Below, piece after piece: positions 17,360-24,315 of a stretch of DNA of 40,767 nucleotides. The DNA comes from Enterocloster aldenensis. Its GTDB lineage: Bacteria > Bacillota > Clostridia > Lachnospirales > Lachnospiraceae. The position numbers and the translations under genes are program-made. The stretch is taken from positions 1-40,767 of the forward strand of contig NZ_QVEX01000029.1 of the NCBI RefSeq assembly GCF_003434055.1. The letters run 5' to 3'. The notes under the pieces are model-generated. The model saw only the letters and a list, made by a program, of their open reading frames with translations, did not search any database and had not been told where the DNA came from. Every line of letters begins with the position of its first letter. The first letter of the stretch is position 1.

Positions 17360-17774
17360 ATGCGAAAAGAAGCGTCCATACAGGAGTGGAAGGATTTATA
17401 CCAGGCTGCCACTATAATTAAGGAACTTAAACCATGGGAGCATTTCTGGGACATGGATTTGATTGGGATTCAGGAAGGGAAAGAGGAGGATACCGTATTT
17501 TTCAGTGTTCTTGGAAGAGGGGGAGGCTGTGTCGGGTATGATCCTAAAAGCAGATATGCTGGGTCCGGAGGAGGACCCAAGGGCAGCCCTGGCAGAGAAT
17601 ATTGTAGGTTTTATCATGGAACACGGAGCCCCAAAGGAAATACGGGTTACCAATGTGATAGTGGAGTCGGTTCTTGAACACATCTGTGAATCAGCTGAAA
17701 TCAGACTTAGAAGGGTAAAACGCCTGTCTGGCCTGGATGGGTTCAGGAAGGAGATGGGACGGTTTACCGGATGA
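17360..17774 (+). pseudogene. internally deleted, frame-disrupted gene (DUF7309/DUF6930-like)
   Basis: Two reading frames make up one broken gene. The first (from ATG 17360) reads IQEWKDLYQAATIIKELKPW and DMDLIGIQ, resembling the N-terminal domain of a conserved hypothetical family. The second frame, +1 relative to the first, reads ALAENIVGFIMEHGAPKEIR and RLRRVKRLSGLDGF to the stop at 17774, resembling that family's C-terminal domain. They meet at a run of five G (17519-17523), where the N-terminal VLGRGGE motif would continue. In intact members, as I recall them, a long middle region separates these parts, so several hundred bases seem to be lost, with the frame lost as well. The promoter and ribosome binding site remain. 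Family naming is from memory and is tentative; the broken state is clear. Confidence 0.7.
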
Positions 17775-17776
17775 AT

Positions 17777-17819
17777 AAAAATACCCCTGGGCCTGGTGAA
17801 AGGCCACAGAGGTATTTTT
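17777..17819. terminator. bidirectional intrinsic terminator
   Basis: AAAAATACCCCTG pairs with CAGAGGTATTTTT around an inner GGCC...GGCC stem. A-run on the left and T-run on the right let it stop transcription from both convergent genes. Confidence 0.8.
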
Positions 17820-17841
17820 GGTTGTGTGATGATGCAATCTA

Positions 17842-18297
17842 TTAACGTACCCCGAATTTGGTACCGCGTCTGATTGTGCCGTTACTGTTCCATTCTGTGT
17901 AGACGTATGGACCGCCGTCGGTGGTTCCGTTCTCAGTAAATTCATGGGAGCTGCCGTTAATGGTGCGGTTGCCGGTCTGCAGCTTCAGGCTGTTGTTGTC
18001 AAAATAATAGACATTGCCATTAATTTTCATCAGGCCGCCCTGAAGCTCGCCTGTATCGGCCGCATAATACCATGTCCCGTCTTTCTGAATCCAACCGGTC
18101 CTCATGATTTGGTCGGCGCCAAAGAAAAACCAGTGGTTCTTATAGTTGACCCAGTTGTTGGTGCAGTAGTCGCCGGAACCCCACTGGTATTTCATTCCCT
18201 GTGATGTGCTTACAAAACCGGCTGCAAATGATGTCATGGCGCTTCCTGCTGCCAGAGCCAGGGTCAGGGCAGCTGTTGCCAAATATTTCTTTCTCAT
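17842..18297 (-). CDS. secreted protein with cell-wall-binding (choline-binding-type) repeats
   Basis: Predicted 151-residue exported protein. Residues 1-25 are a signal peptide ending in TSFA-AG. The mature part holds aromatic-rich wall-binding repeats: WVNYKNHWFFFGADQIMRTG, then WIQKDGTWYYAADTGELQGG and KINGNVYYFDNNSLKLQTG, i.e. the GW/YY pattern of CW_binding_1 repeats. No catalytic domain is attached, so it may simply coat or modulate the wall. The C-terminus (EWNSNGTIRRGTKFGVR) is not recognisable. A strong AAGGAGGG precedes the start. The gene has a MerR-type promoter upstream on the same strand, suggesting induction by a small molecule or stress (inference). Confidence 0.8.
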   Translation of the reverse strand: MRKKYLATAALTLALAAGSAMTSFAAGFVSTSQGMKYQWGSGDYCTNNWVNYKNHWFFFGADQIMRTGWIQKDGTWYYAADTGELQGGLMKINGNVYYFDNNSLKLQTGNRTINGSSHEFTENGTTDGGPYVYTEWNSNGTIRRGTKFGVR

Positions 18298-18348
18298 GAA
18301 AATTCCCTCCTTGCAGAATCTATTAAATGTATTGCTTTCAATAGCTGG

Positions 18349-18379
18349 ATTCTACACCCTGGAGTTGCTCCAAGGTCAA
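18349..18379 (-). promoter_or_regulatory. MerR-type promoter/operator (19-nt spacer)
   Basis: On the minus strand: TTGACC (18379-18374), a 19-nt spacer, TAGAAT (18354-18349). The spacer holds a 9-bp dyad, ACCTTGGAG, CAA, CTCCAGGGT (one mismatch), at 18376-18356. Over-long spacer plus dyad between -35 and -10 is the MerR-family signature. Confidence 0.7.
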
Positions 18380-18543
18380 TACAGTTAATGGATTTGTAAG
18401 GAAAATGGAAATTTAAAGTAACAATGTTAAAATCAGTAAAACCTCTAAATACAGTATTGCATAAATAATTGAATACTAGAGCCGTCACCATGGTTGCTGG
18501 CTGGATGGAGCACTATTACTTAAGGTGTTATTGCAGCTCTGCA

Positions 18544-19275
18544 CTAGATCCAACCGCCGTCCAGCCCGATGACCTGGCCTGTAAGGTAGGATTCCTTATA
18601 TCCAAGATGGTATACCAGGTCGGCAACTTCTTCTGCCTTTCCAAGTCTTCCTGAGGGGATTCCCTCTACCAGGGAAATGAGCTCGTCCTCCTCCATCCAC
18701 TGGTTCATCTCCGTGTCAATGGCGCCGCAGGCCACTGCATTTACCTGTATGTTGCTGGGGGCCAGTTCCTTGGCCAATGCCCTGGTAAAGGCGTTAATAC
18801 CGCCTTTGGTGGCTGAATATGCCGTTTCACAGGACGCTCCCACCACGCCCCATACAGAGGAGATGTTAATGATTTTGCCCTGTTTCTGCTGCAGCATATA
18901 GGGAATGGAAAGCTTGCAGCAGTTGAATACCGAGGTCAGGTTGGTGCAGAGCATCCTTTCCCAGTCCTGGGAAGACATATCCTGCAAAAGTCCTATATAG
19001 GAAATGCCGGCATTGTTCACCAGCACATCAATGCCCCCGAACCGGGTCTTTATTTTTCCGAACAGTTCTTCGCAGCACTGCATGTTACCCATATCACCCT
19101 TATAAGCAAGGCAGGGTACCTGGAAGCCTTCAATTTCTTTCTGGGTCTGTAAGAGCCTGTCTTCCCTGTGGACGCAGCTGATGGCTATGTTATAGCCCTT
19201 TTTAGCGAATTTGACTGCGATAGCCTTTCCGATGCCCCGGGATGCCCCGGTGACCAGTACTGTTTTACGTGGCAT
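18544..19275 (-). CDS. short-chain dehydrogenase/reductase (FabG-like)
   Basis: Predicted 243-residue classical SDR using NAD(P)H. TGASRGIG (9-16) is the cofactor-binding glycine motif, NNAG is at 87-90, and the catalytic set is S140, Y153 and K157 in the YSATK context. It ends GQVIGLDGGWI, as in 3-oxoacyl-ACP reductases. Basic residues after the glycine motif hint at NADPH. It is isolated from any fatty acid synthesis genes, so the true substrate is unknown; FabG-like describes similarity only. The start at 19275 (MPRKTVLV) has GAAAGGA upstream on the minus strand, whereas the in-frame ATGs further upstream overlap or precede that site. Confidence 0.85.
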   Translation of the reverse strand: MPRKTVLVTGASRGIGKAIAVKFAKKGYNIAISCVHREDRLLQTQKEIEGFQVPCLAYKGDMGNMQCCEELFGKIKTRFGGIDVLVNNAGISYIGLLQDMSSQDWERMLCTNLTSVFNCCKLSIPYMLQQKQGKIINISSVWGVVGASCETAYSATKGGINAFTRALAKELAPSNIQVNAVACGAIDTEMNQWMEEDELISLVEGIPSGRLGKAEEVADLVYHLGYKESYLTGQVIGLDGGWI

Positions 19276-19311
19276 ATAGACACACATCCTTTCTGTCATC
19301 ACTGTATTTAT

Positions 19312-19340
19312 ATTTTATCACATCCTTACTATAATTGTAA
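19312..19340 (-). promoter_or_regulatory. promoter of the SDR gene
   Basis: Minus strand TTACAA (19340-19335), 17-nt spacer, TAAAAT (19317-19312), about 37 nt before the start codon. Confidence 0.5.
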
Positions 19341-19349
19341 GAAATTGAA

Positions 19350-19379
19350 TTGTAATAAGTTAAATATCTGTGATATAAT
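19350..19379 (+). promoter_or_regulatory. promoter of trxB and the NlpC/P60 gene
   Basis: TTGTAA (19350-19355), 18-nt spacer, perfect TATAAT (19374-19379), about 60 nt before trxB; back to back with the SDR promoter. Confidence 0.55.
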
Positions 19380-19438
19380 AATTATAAATCGGCCAAAATA
19401 CTAAAATAATGAAACTCAGATAAGGAAAAGGTAAGGAT

Positions 19439-20356
19439 ATGGAACATATTTATGATTTGGTTATCATCGGCTCAGGACCGGCAGGACTTGCCGCAGCCGT
19501 CTATGCCCAGAGGGCAAGACTTGATACACTGGTAATTGAGAAGGCAATGGTCAGCGGAGGCCAGGTCCTTACGACCTATGAAGTGGATAATTATCCCGGC
19601 CTGCCCGGGATTGGCGGATATGACCTGGGGTTAAAGTTCAGGGAACATGCGGACCAGTTGGGCGCTGCCTTTGCAGAGGATGATGTGGTAAGGATTGAGG
19701 ATCAGGGTAAGATCAAACGGGTGGTATGTGAGCATGAGACCTATGAATCCAGGGCCCTGATACTTGCCACCGGGGCTGTCCACCGGAAGCTGGGCATACC
19801 TGGCGAGGAGGAGCTGGCCGGCATGGGAGTCTCCTACTGCGCAACCTGCGACGGGGCATTTTTCCGCAACAAGGTAACCGCTGTCATTGGAGGCGGGGAT
19901 GTGGCTGTGGAGGATGCAATCTTCCTGGCCCGCATGTGCAGCAAGGTGTACCTGATTCACAGAAGGAATGAGCTGAGGGCTGCCAAGAGCCTTCAGGAGA
20001 CCCTCCTTGGTCTTGAAAATGTGGAAGTAATCTGGGATACGGTGGCTGACTGCATCAATGGGGACGGCATGGTCAGGAGCCTGTCCGTAACCAATGTAAA
20101 AACCGGGGCCAAGACGGACCTGGATGTCCAGGGCGTATTTATCGCTGTAGGCATTTCACCGGAGAGCAAAGCCTTTGAGGGGATTGTGGACATGGACCAC
20201 GGATACATCAGGGCCGGTGAAGACGGGGTGACCTCTGTTCCGGGCATCTTTGCGGCCGGGGATGTGCGGACCAAGCCCCTTCGCCAGATCATTACGGCAG
20301 CAGCGGACGGCGCCAATGCAGTTACCAGCGTGGAACGGTACCTGATAGAGAATTAG
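19439..20356 (+). CDS. trxB: thioredoxin reductase
   Basis: Predicted 305-residue flavoprotein that passes electrons from NADPH through FAD to thioredoxin. FAD motif GSGPAG (11-16), redox-active CATC (C134, C137) in SYCATCDGAFF, NADPH motif GGGDVAVEDA (151-160) with HRRNELRA (174-181) providing the arginines that prefer NADPH, and the C-terminal GIFAAGDVRTKPLRQ FAD motif. Length matches the low-molecular-weight type. No thioredoxin gene lies in the window. A cell wall hydrolase gene starts 15 nt downstream and is probably cotranscribed. Confidence 0.95.
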   Translation: MEHIYDLVIIGSGPAGLAAAVYAQRARLDTLVIEKAMVSGGQVLTTYEVDNYPGLPGIGGYDLGLKFREHADQLGAAFAEDDVVRIEDQGKIKRVVCEHETYESRALILATGAVHRKLGIPGEEELAGMGVSYCATCDGAFFRNKVTAVIGGGDVAVEDAIFLARMCSKVYLIHRRNELRAAKSLQETLLGLENVEVIWDTVADCINGDGMVRSLSVTNVKTGAKTDLDVQGVFIAVGISPESKAFEGIVDMDHGYIRAGEDGVTSVPGIFAAGDVRTKPLRQIITAAADGANAVTSVERYLIEN

Positions 20357-20371
20357 GGGGTTGCAGGGCGA

Positions 20372-21865
20372 ATGAGGAAGTGGAAGAGAATACTGGCTGT
20401 CAGCGGCCTGTGCAGCTGTGCGTTTGCAGCGCCTGCCCTGGCATCCACCAATCTGGAGACCGGTTCTTCCCTTGCAGGCATCTCCGTGGCGCTGAACAAT
20501 TTCTATGCCGGCAACACGGAGCCTGAAAAGCAGCTGGCGACCATCTATTCAGACATGGAAAACAGATCTGCAAAGAATCAGGGAAGTGGTTCTGGCAGCA
20601 ATAAAGGTGCGTCTTCGGGTAAGGGTTCGGCTTCTTCGGATTCAGGAACCGGGACGGATGCACAGACGGAAGCCCCGCCCAAGGAGACCAAGGCGGCGAA
20701 GCCCAAATCATCCCCATACGATAATATTGCTGTCTCCAAGGTCAATGGGTCCGTAAACATCAGGACCGACGCCAATACCAACAGCGGCGTTGCAGGCAAG
20801 ATATACAACGATTCAGCGGCAACCATCCTGGGTACTGTGGATGGGGAGGGCGGCAAGTGGTATAAGATACAGTCCGGTTCCGTTACCGGCTACATAAAGG
20901 CAGAATATTTTGTGACAGGGGAGCAGGCAGAGGCAAAGGCCAGGCAGGTGGGGACCACGTACGGTACCATTGTGGGCACGCCCAGCCTGCGTCTGCGGGA
21001 TACCCCTGACCTGGAGGGCAAGACACTGACCCTTCTCTCTGAAGGAGCCCATTATGTGGTTACGGGAGAAGAGGGGGACTTCTTAAAGGTCTCCGTGGAT
21101 TCGGACCTGGAAGGATATGTATTTAAGGAGTATATGAAGACCAGCGTGGAATTTAATAAGGCAGTGTCCGTGGAAGAGGAGAAGGCCAAGGAGGCTGAGG
21201 AGGCTAAGCGTAAAGAGGAGGCTGAAAAAGCCCTGAAGGCCCTGGAAGACGCTAAGAAGAAAGAATCTGAGAAAAAGACCACTGCAGCTTCCACAAAGGC
21301 AGAGAAGACCACGGAAGCGCCAACCACTGCGGCGCCAAAGAAAGAGGAAAACAAGCCCACGGACCCGGTAATCCAGACCATTGCAGCCAATCCGGAGAAT
21401 GGAAAGGATGTTACGGTGGCAGCGCCCACAACCAAGAAGGAGACAGAGGGAAGCCAGTCCAAGGGACCTGGAAGCGGGGGCAGCCCTTCCTCAGAGGTGG
21501 CATCAGCCACCAGGAACGCTGTGGTGGCATACGCCAAGCAGTTCCTAGGCAATCCATATGTGTACGGAGGGACAAGCCTTACAAGCGGTGCGGACTGTTC
21601 CGGGTTTACCCAGAGCGTATTCGCCCATTTCGGTATCAGTACGGGAAGAAGCTCCAGGGACCAGGCGGCCAGGGGCAAGGCGATTCCTGTAAGCGATGTC
21701 AAGCCGGGCGACCTTCTGTTCTATGCCAGCGGTGATTATATCAACCATGTGGCCATTTATATAGGAGGCGGCCAGATTATACATTCCAGCACTCCGGCAA
21801 CAGGCATCTGCATAGCGCCTTCTAATTACAGGACGCCATGTAAGGCAGTTACATTCCTGGATTAG
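20372..21865 (+). CDS. secreted SH3-domain NlpC/P60 peptidoglycan hydrolase
   Basis: Predicted 497-residue exported wall endopeptidase. Residues 1-24 are a signal peptide (cut after PALA). A low-complexity Gly/Ser linker follows, then two bacterial SH3 domains (about 119-178 and 196-256), a charged Ala/Glu/Lys coiled-coil-like stretch (262-303), a Thr/Pro-rich linker, and a C-terminal NlpC/P60 domain (about 380-497). The catalytic Cys is C409 in DCSGF, with H459 (NHVAIYIGG) and H471 completing the site. It should cut D-Glu-diaminopimelate bonds in peptide stems, as family members do. The 15-nt gap to trxB implies cotranscription. A strong terminator follows. Confidence 0.9.
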   Translation: MRKWKRILAVSGLCSCAFAAPALASTNLETGSSLAGISVALNNFYAGNTEPEKQLATIYSDMENRSAKNQGSGSGSNKGASSGKGSASSDSGTGTDAQTEAPPKETKAAKPKSSPYDNIAVSKVNGSVNIRTDANTNSGVAGKIYNDSAATILGTVDGEGGKWYKIQSGSVTGYIKAEYFVTGEQAEAKARQVGTTYGTIVGTPSLRLRDTPDLEGKTLTLLSEGAHYVVTGEEGDFLKVSVDSDLEGYVFKEYMKTSVEFNKAVSVEEEKAKEAEEAKRKEEAEKALKALEDAKKKESEKKTTAASTKAEKTTEAPTTAAPKKEENKPTDPVIQTIAANPENGKDVTVAAPTTKKETEGSQSKGPGSGGSPSSEVASATRNAVVAYAKQFLGNPYVYGGTSLTSGADCSGFTQSVFAHFGISTGRSSRDQAARGKAIPVSDVKPGDLLFYASGDYINHVAIYIGGGQIIHSSTPATGICIAPSNYRTPCKAVTFLD

Positions 21866-21916
21866 GGTATGGTTAATACATAAAGATTGGATGGATTGAC
21901 AGATCTGCCAACAGAT

Positions 21917-21958
21917 AAAAGGGATCATGCATGGATTTTACGGTGCATGGTCCTTTTT
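21917..21958 (+). terminator. intrinsic terminator after the NlpC/P60 gene
   Basis: 15-bp stem from 21917-21931 with 21944-21958 (including two G-T pairs), 12-nt loop, ending in five T. Confidence 0.85.
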
Positions 21959-22023
21959 AATGCCTTCTTTTTCCTGAATGCTGCTATCACGGGGATTGTC
22001 CCCTGTTCCATGGGTGTCCGTAT

Positions 22024-22053
22024 AAAAAATGCAGCCAGTATGTACTGGCTGCA
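22024..22053 (-). terminator. intrinsic terminator of hpf
   Basis: Perfect 11-bp stem, TGCAGCCAGTA with TACTGGCTGCA. On the minus strand it is followed by a six-T run (22029-22024). Confidence 0.85.
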
Positions 22054-22099
22054 GTCTTGTCCTTATTTGAAGGAAAAATCCTTACATCATCTTATATGG

Positions 22100-22630
22100 C
22101 TAGAATTCCGGTTCAATAAGGCCATAGGTTCCGTTCTTGCGTTTGTAAACAACATTGACCTGGTCCGTATCTGCGTTTAGGAATACATAGAAGCTGTGGC
22201 CCAGCATCTCCATCTGCAGGCATGCTTCCTCGGGAATGGTTGGCTTAATGGCAAACTTCTTGGTCTTGACAATCTGGATTTCATCGTCCTGTACTTCGTC
22301 CTCTTCCTCTATAAATGCCTGTGAGAAAGAGACTGCCGCCTGTTTCTTGTCAATCAGTTTCTTTCTATATCTCCGGATCTGGCGTTCAATAACCTCCTCC
22401 ACCAGATCGATGGATACGTACATGTCTGTACTGGATTCTTCTGCACGGATGGTATTGCCCTTAACCGGGATTGTTACTTCAATCTTCTGCCTGTCCTTCT
22501 GCGCGCTCAGCGCTACGATTACTTCGGTGTCCGGAGTGAAGAAATGTTCCAGCTTGCCTATCTTCTTTTCAACAGCAGCCTTCAAACCTGGAGTTACCTC
22601 AATATTTCGTCCTGTTATGGTATAACGCAT
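22100..22630 (-). CDS. hpf: long-form ribosome hibernation-promoting factor
   Basis: Predicted 177-residue protein that pairs 70S ribosomes into inactive 100S dimers in stationary phase or stress. The N-terminal domain (about 1-100) begins MRYTITGRNIEVTPGLKAAV and has the LEHFF and IEVTIP blocks of the YfiA/HPF family; the C-terminal domain (about 118-177) includes KPTIPEEACLQMEMLGHSF, FLNADTDQVNVVYKRKNGTY and IEPEF, the dimerisation domain found only in long HPF. The start at 22630 has AAAGGAG at 9 nt; the ATG two codons upstream would sit too close to that site. hpf just upstream of secA-prfB is a common clostridial neighbourhood. Confidence 0.95.
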   Translation of the reverse strand: MRYTITGRNIEVTPGLKAAVEKKIGKLEHFFTPDTEVIVALSAQKDRQKIEVTIPVKGNTIRAEESSTDMYVSIDLVEEVIERQIRRYRKKLIDKKQAAVSFSQAFIEEEDEVQDDEIQIVKTKKFAIKPTIPEEACLQMEMLGHSFYVFLNADTDQVNVVYKRKNGTYGLIEPEF

Positions 22631-22661
22631 AATCATCAACTCCTTTTCTTGAGATAGTGAC

Positions 22662-22690
22662 ATTATAACATATTTAGTATAAAATTACAA
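22662..22690 (-). promoter_or_regulatory. promoter of hpf
   Basis: Minus strand TTGTAA (22690-22685), 17-nt spacer, perfect TATAAT (22667-22662), about 30 nt before the start codon. Confidence 0.65.
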
Positions 22691-22906
22691 TCAGAACCTA
22701 TGAATTGCCTAACAATTTATCTTAATTTTTTATAAAAATAATCTTTGAATCAGGGGGATAACCATTGAATCATCAATAGGAACGGCCTTAAAATGTCAAT
22801 AGAAAAACATGTATTTTCTTCCGAAATATGAAAGTTTATCAGAAGTGTACAAAAATAAAATTTCTGTTAAGCCTGGGTAAAGTTTGAAGGCCAAAGCTTA
22901 TAAACT

Positions 22907-23021
22907 TGTGGATAATGTGGATAAGTCAGTGTATAACTATTTTTTGCCTTAAAATGGACAAACTGGGATGTGGATAACTTTGTGGGTAGTGTGCATAAAC
23001 TTCTGGGGATAATGTGGACAG
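22907..23021 (+). repeat. cluster of DnaA-box-like 9-mers
   Basis: Perfect DnaA boxes (TGTGGATAA, complement of TTATCCACA) lie at 22907-22915, 22916-22924 and 22969-22977. One-mismatch copies are at 22990-22998 (TGTGCATAA) and 23004-23012 (TGGGGATAA); two-mismatch copies at 22928-22936, 22981-22989 and 23013-23021. All point the same way, and several abut exactly with 9-nt spacing. They sit in the 517-nt gene-free region between hpf and bioY, whose left part (22690-22860) is AT-rich and otherwise featureless. Confidence 0.75.
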
Positions 23022-23105
23022 GTAAAAAATCGAACACATTTTTTGTGCAATGTGCTTGGTTGACCATAAGTGAGGCAAAAAAGTGGGGCGAATGGTGAAA
23101 GATGG

Positions 23106-23134
23106 TTGTTTAAATGAAAAAAAAGCAGTAGAAT
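23106..23134 (+). promoter_or_regulatory. possible promoter of bioY
   Basis: TTGTTT (23106-23111), 17-nt spacer, TAGAAT (23129-23134), 46 nt before the bioY ATG. I did not find a BirA operator. Confidence 0.45.
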
Positions 23135-23180
23135 AATGTTTATAGGTATTGCCTGACAATGAGACAGAGGAGAAAGAAAG

Positions 23181-23780
23181 ATGAATTATGAAAGCAGGGT
23201 TATGGCAGGGAGACGGGAAAAGGCAAAGGATTTAACGGTGTGCGGGCTGTTTTCTGCATTGATAGCAGTTGGCGCATTTATAAAAATTGTGATACCGGTG
23301 GGCGCTGACAGCATGAATTTTACCCTTCAGTGGTTTTTTGTACTGCTGGCAGGACTGTTGCTGGGGTCAAAGAGGGCGTTCCTAAGTGTGTCCACCTATC
23401 TGCTGATTGGACTTATGGGAATCCCTGTTTTTGCCCGGGGAGGCGGACCGGCCTATCTGCTCCGTCCCACCTTCGGCTTTTTGCTTGGTTTTGCATTGGC
23501 AGCATATGCCATGGGGAAAATCTGTGAGTGGATGCATTCCTCCAAACCAGGTACATGGATATTTGCGGCAACGGTTGGGTATGTGATTTATTATGGAATG
23601 GGTATTCTCTATTTTTATTTTATAACTCACTGGATTGTGGTAACGCCAAACACGGTTGGATGGGGAGCCATATTTGCGGTTTACTGCCTGCCCACCATGT
23701 TTCCGGACGGTGTGCTGTGTGTGCTTGCCATCATGGTGGCAGGGAGGCTGCGGCCTGTTGTGTCGCAGATACTAGGGTAA
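23181..23780 (+). CDS. bioY: biotin ECF transporter S component
   Basis: Predicted 199-residue membrane protein that captures biotin and uses the EcfA1/A2/T module for uptake. After a short cytoplasmic N-terminus come about six hydrophobic helices. BioY signatures include FTLQWFFVLLAGLLLG, YLLIGLMGIPVFARGGG and YLLRPTFGFLLGFALAAY, which contain the family's conserved Gly-rich and Pro-Thr-Gly-Phe positions. AGAGGAG lies upstream of the ATG at 23181; an internal Met8 is a possible alternative. No biotin synthesis genes are nearby, so the cell may rely on imported biotin. Confidence 0.92.
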   Translation: MNYESRVMAGRREKAKDLTVCGLFSALIAVGAFIKIVIPVGADSMNFTLQWFFVLLAGLLLGSKRAFLSVSTYLLIGLMGIPVFARGGGPAYLLRPTFGFLLGFALAAYAMGKICEWMHSSKPGTWIFAATVGYVIYYGMGILYFYFITHWIVVTPNTVGWGAIFAVYCLPTMFPDGVLCVLAIMVAGRLRPVVSQILG

Positions 23781-23783
23781 TGG

Positions 23784-23827
23784 AAGAACGGGTACCGGGA
23801 ATCATGCCAATGACCGGACCCGTTCTT
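23784..23827 (+). terminator. terminator after bioY
   Basis: 14-bp stem with one bulge (AAGAACGGGT...CCGG with CCGGACCCGTTCTT), then ATTTAT; the T-tract is weak. Confidence 0.6.
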
Positions 23828-23948
23828 ATTTATATGCAGGAACGTCCGGAATCAGACCTTTTGTATGGTGTTTTTGGACGCGTATAAGCCGGAAAACCCT
23901 GTAAAACCGTTGATTTTATGTCCAAAATGTTAATTTTTCATTAACCCG

Positions 23949-23977
23949 TTGAATTAATCTGCTCCAAGTGCTACAAT
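23949..23977 (+). promoter_or_regulatory. promoter of secA
   Basis: TTGAAT (23949-23954), 17-nt spacer, TACAAT (23972-23977). It implies an unusually long leader of about 330 nt before the secA ATG. Confidence 0.65.
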
Positions 23978-24215
23978 AAGTAAGATTGTATCATAGGCGT
24001 AGTATTTGCAGGATTTTATACGGAACATCCGCAGCAGGAAAGCGTTGTGGGAAGGGCCGCCAGGTCCATGATGGGAGTATCGTGGATTGTAAAGGAATAG
24101 ACTGGAATCAGCGGGCAGATAATATAAGTATTGCAAGGCAGTGCCAGGTCCAGGAAGAACTGCCCTGACAGGTGGTGCAGATACAGACGCTGGTTGAAAA
24201 GGATTTTCTGTTATA

Positions 24216-24290
24216 TAAGGAAAGCCCGCGATAAAGCCATATCGCGGGAAGTAAAGGAAAGCCCACGATAAAATCACATCGTGGGAAATT
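24216..24290 (+). repeat. two tandem hairpins in the secA leader
   Basis: CCCGCGAT (24225-24232), 8-nt loop, ATCGCGGG (24241-24248), then CCCACGAT (24262-24269), 8-nt loop, ATCGTGGG (24278-24285). The unit, including a preceding AAGGAAAG, repeats with a 37-nt period. The one stem difference is a compensatory G-C to A-T change, which argues that the fold is kept. The rest of the 535-nt gap holds the bioY terminator and secA promoter; 24000-24215 shows a weak GGGCAG...CTGCCC hairpin and no convincing gene. Confidence 0.75.
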
Positions 24291-24315
24291 AAGGAAGAAG
24301 TTAGGAGAGTATACC

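Noticed and set aside
21052..21702. 216-codon open frame opposite the NlpC/P60 gene
   Set aside because: Antisense to the low-complexity linker and catalytic domain of a well-supported gene; the composition is a mirror of that linker.
22690..23180. Chromosomal replication origin
   Set aside because: DnaA boxes and an AT-rich flank are present, but no dnaA, dnaN, rpmH or gyr genes are near and the surrounding genes are not typical of oriC; kept only as a DnaA-box cluster.
23981..24098. Open frame of about 38 codons at the start of the secA leader
   Set aside because: No ATG, GTG or TTG start with a ribosome binding site in a sensible place, no family resemblance; more likely untranslated leader.
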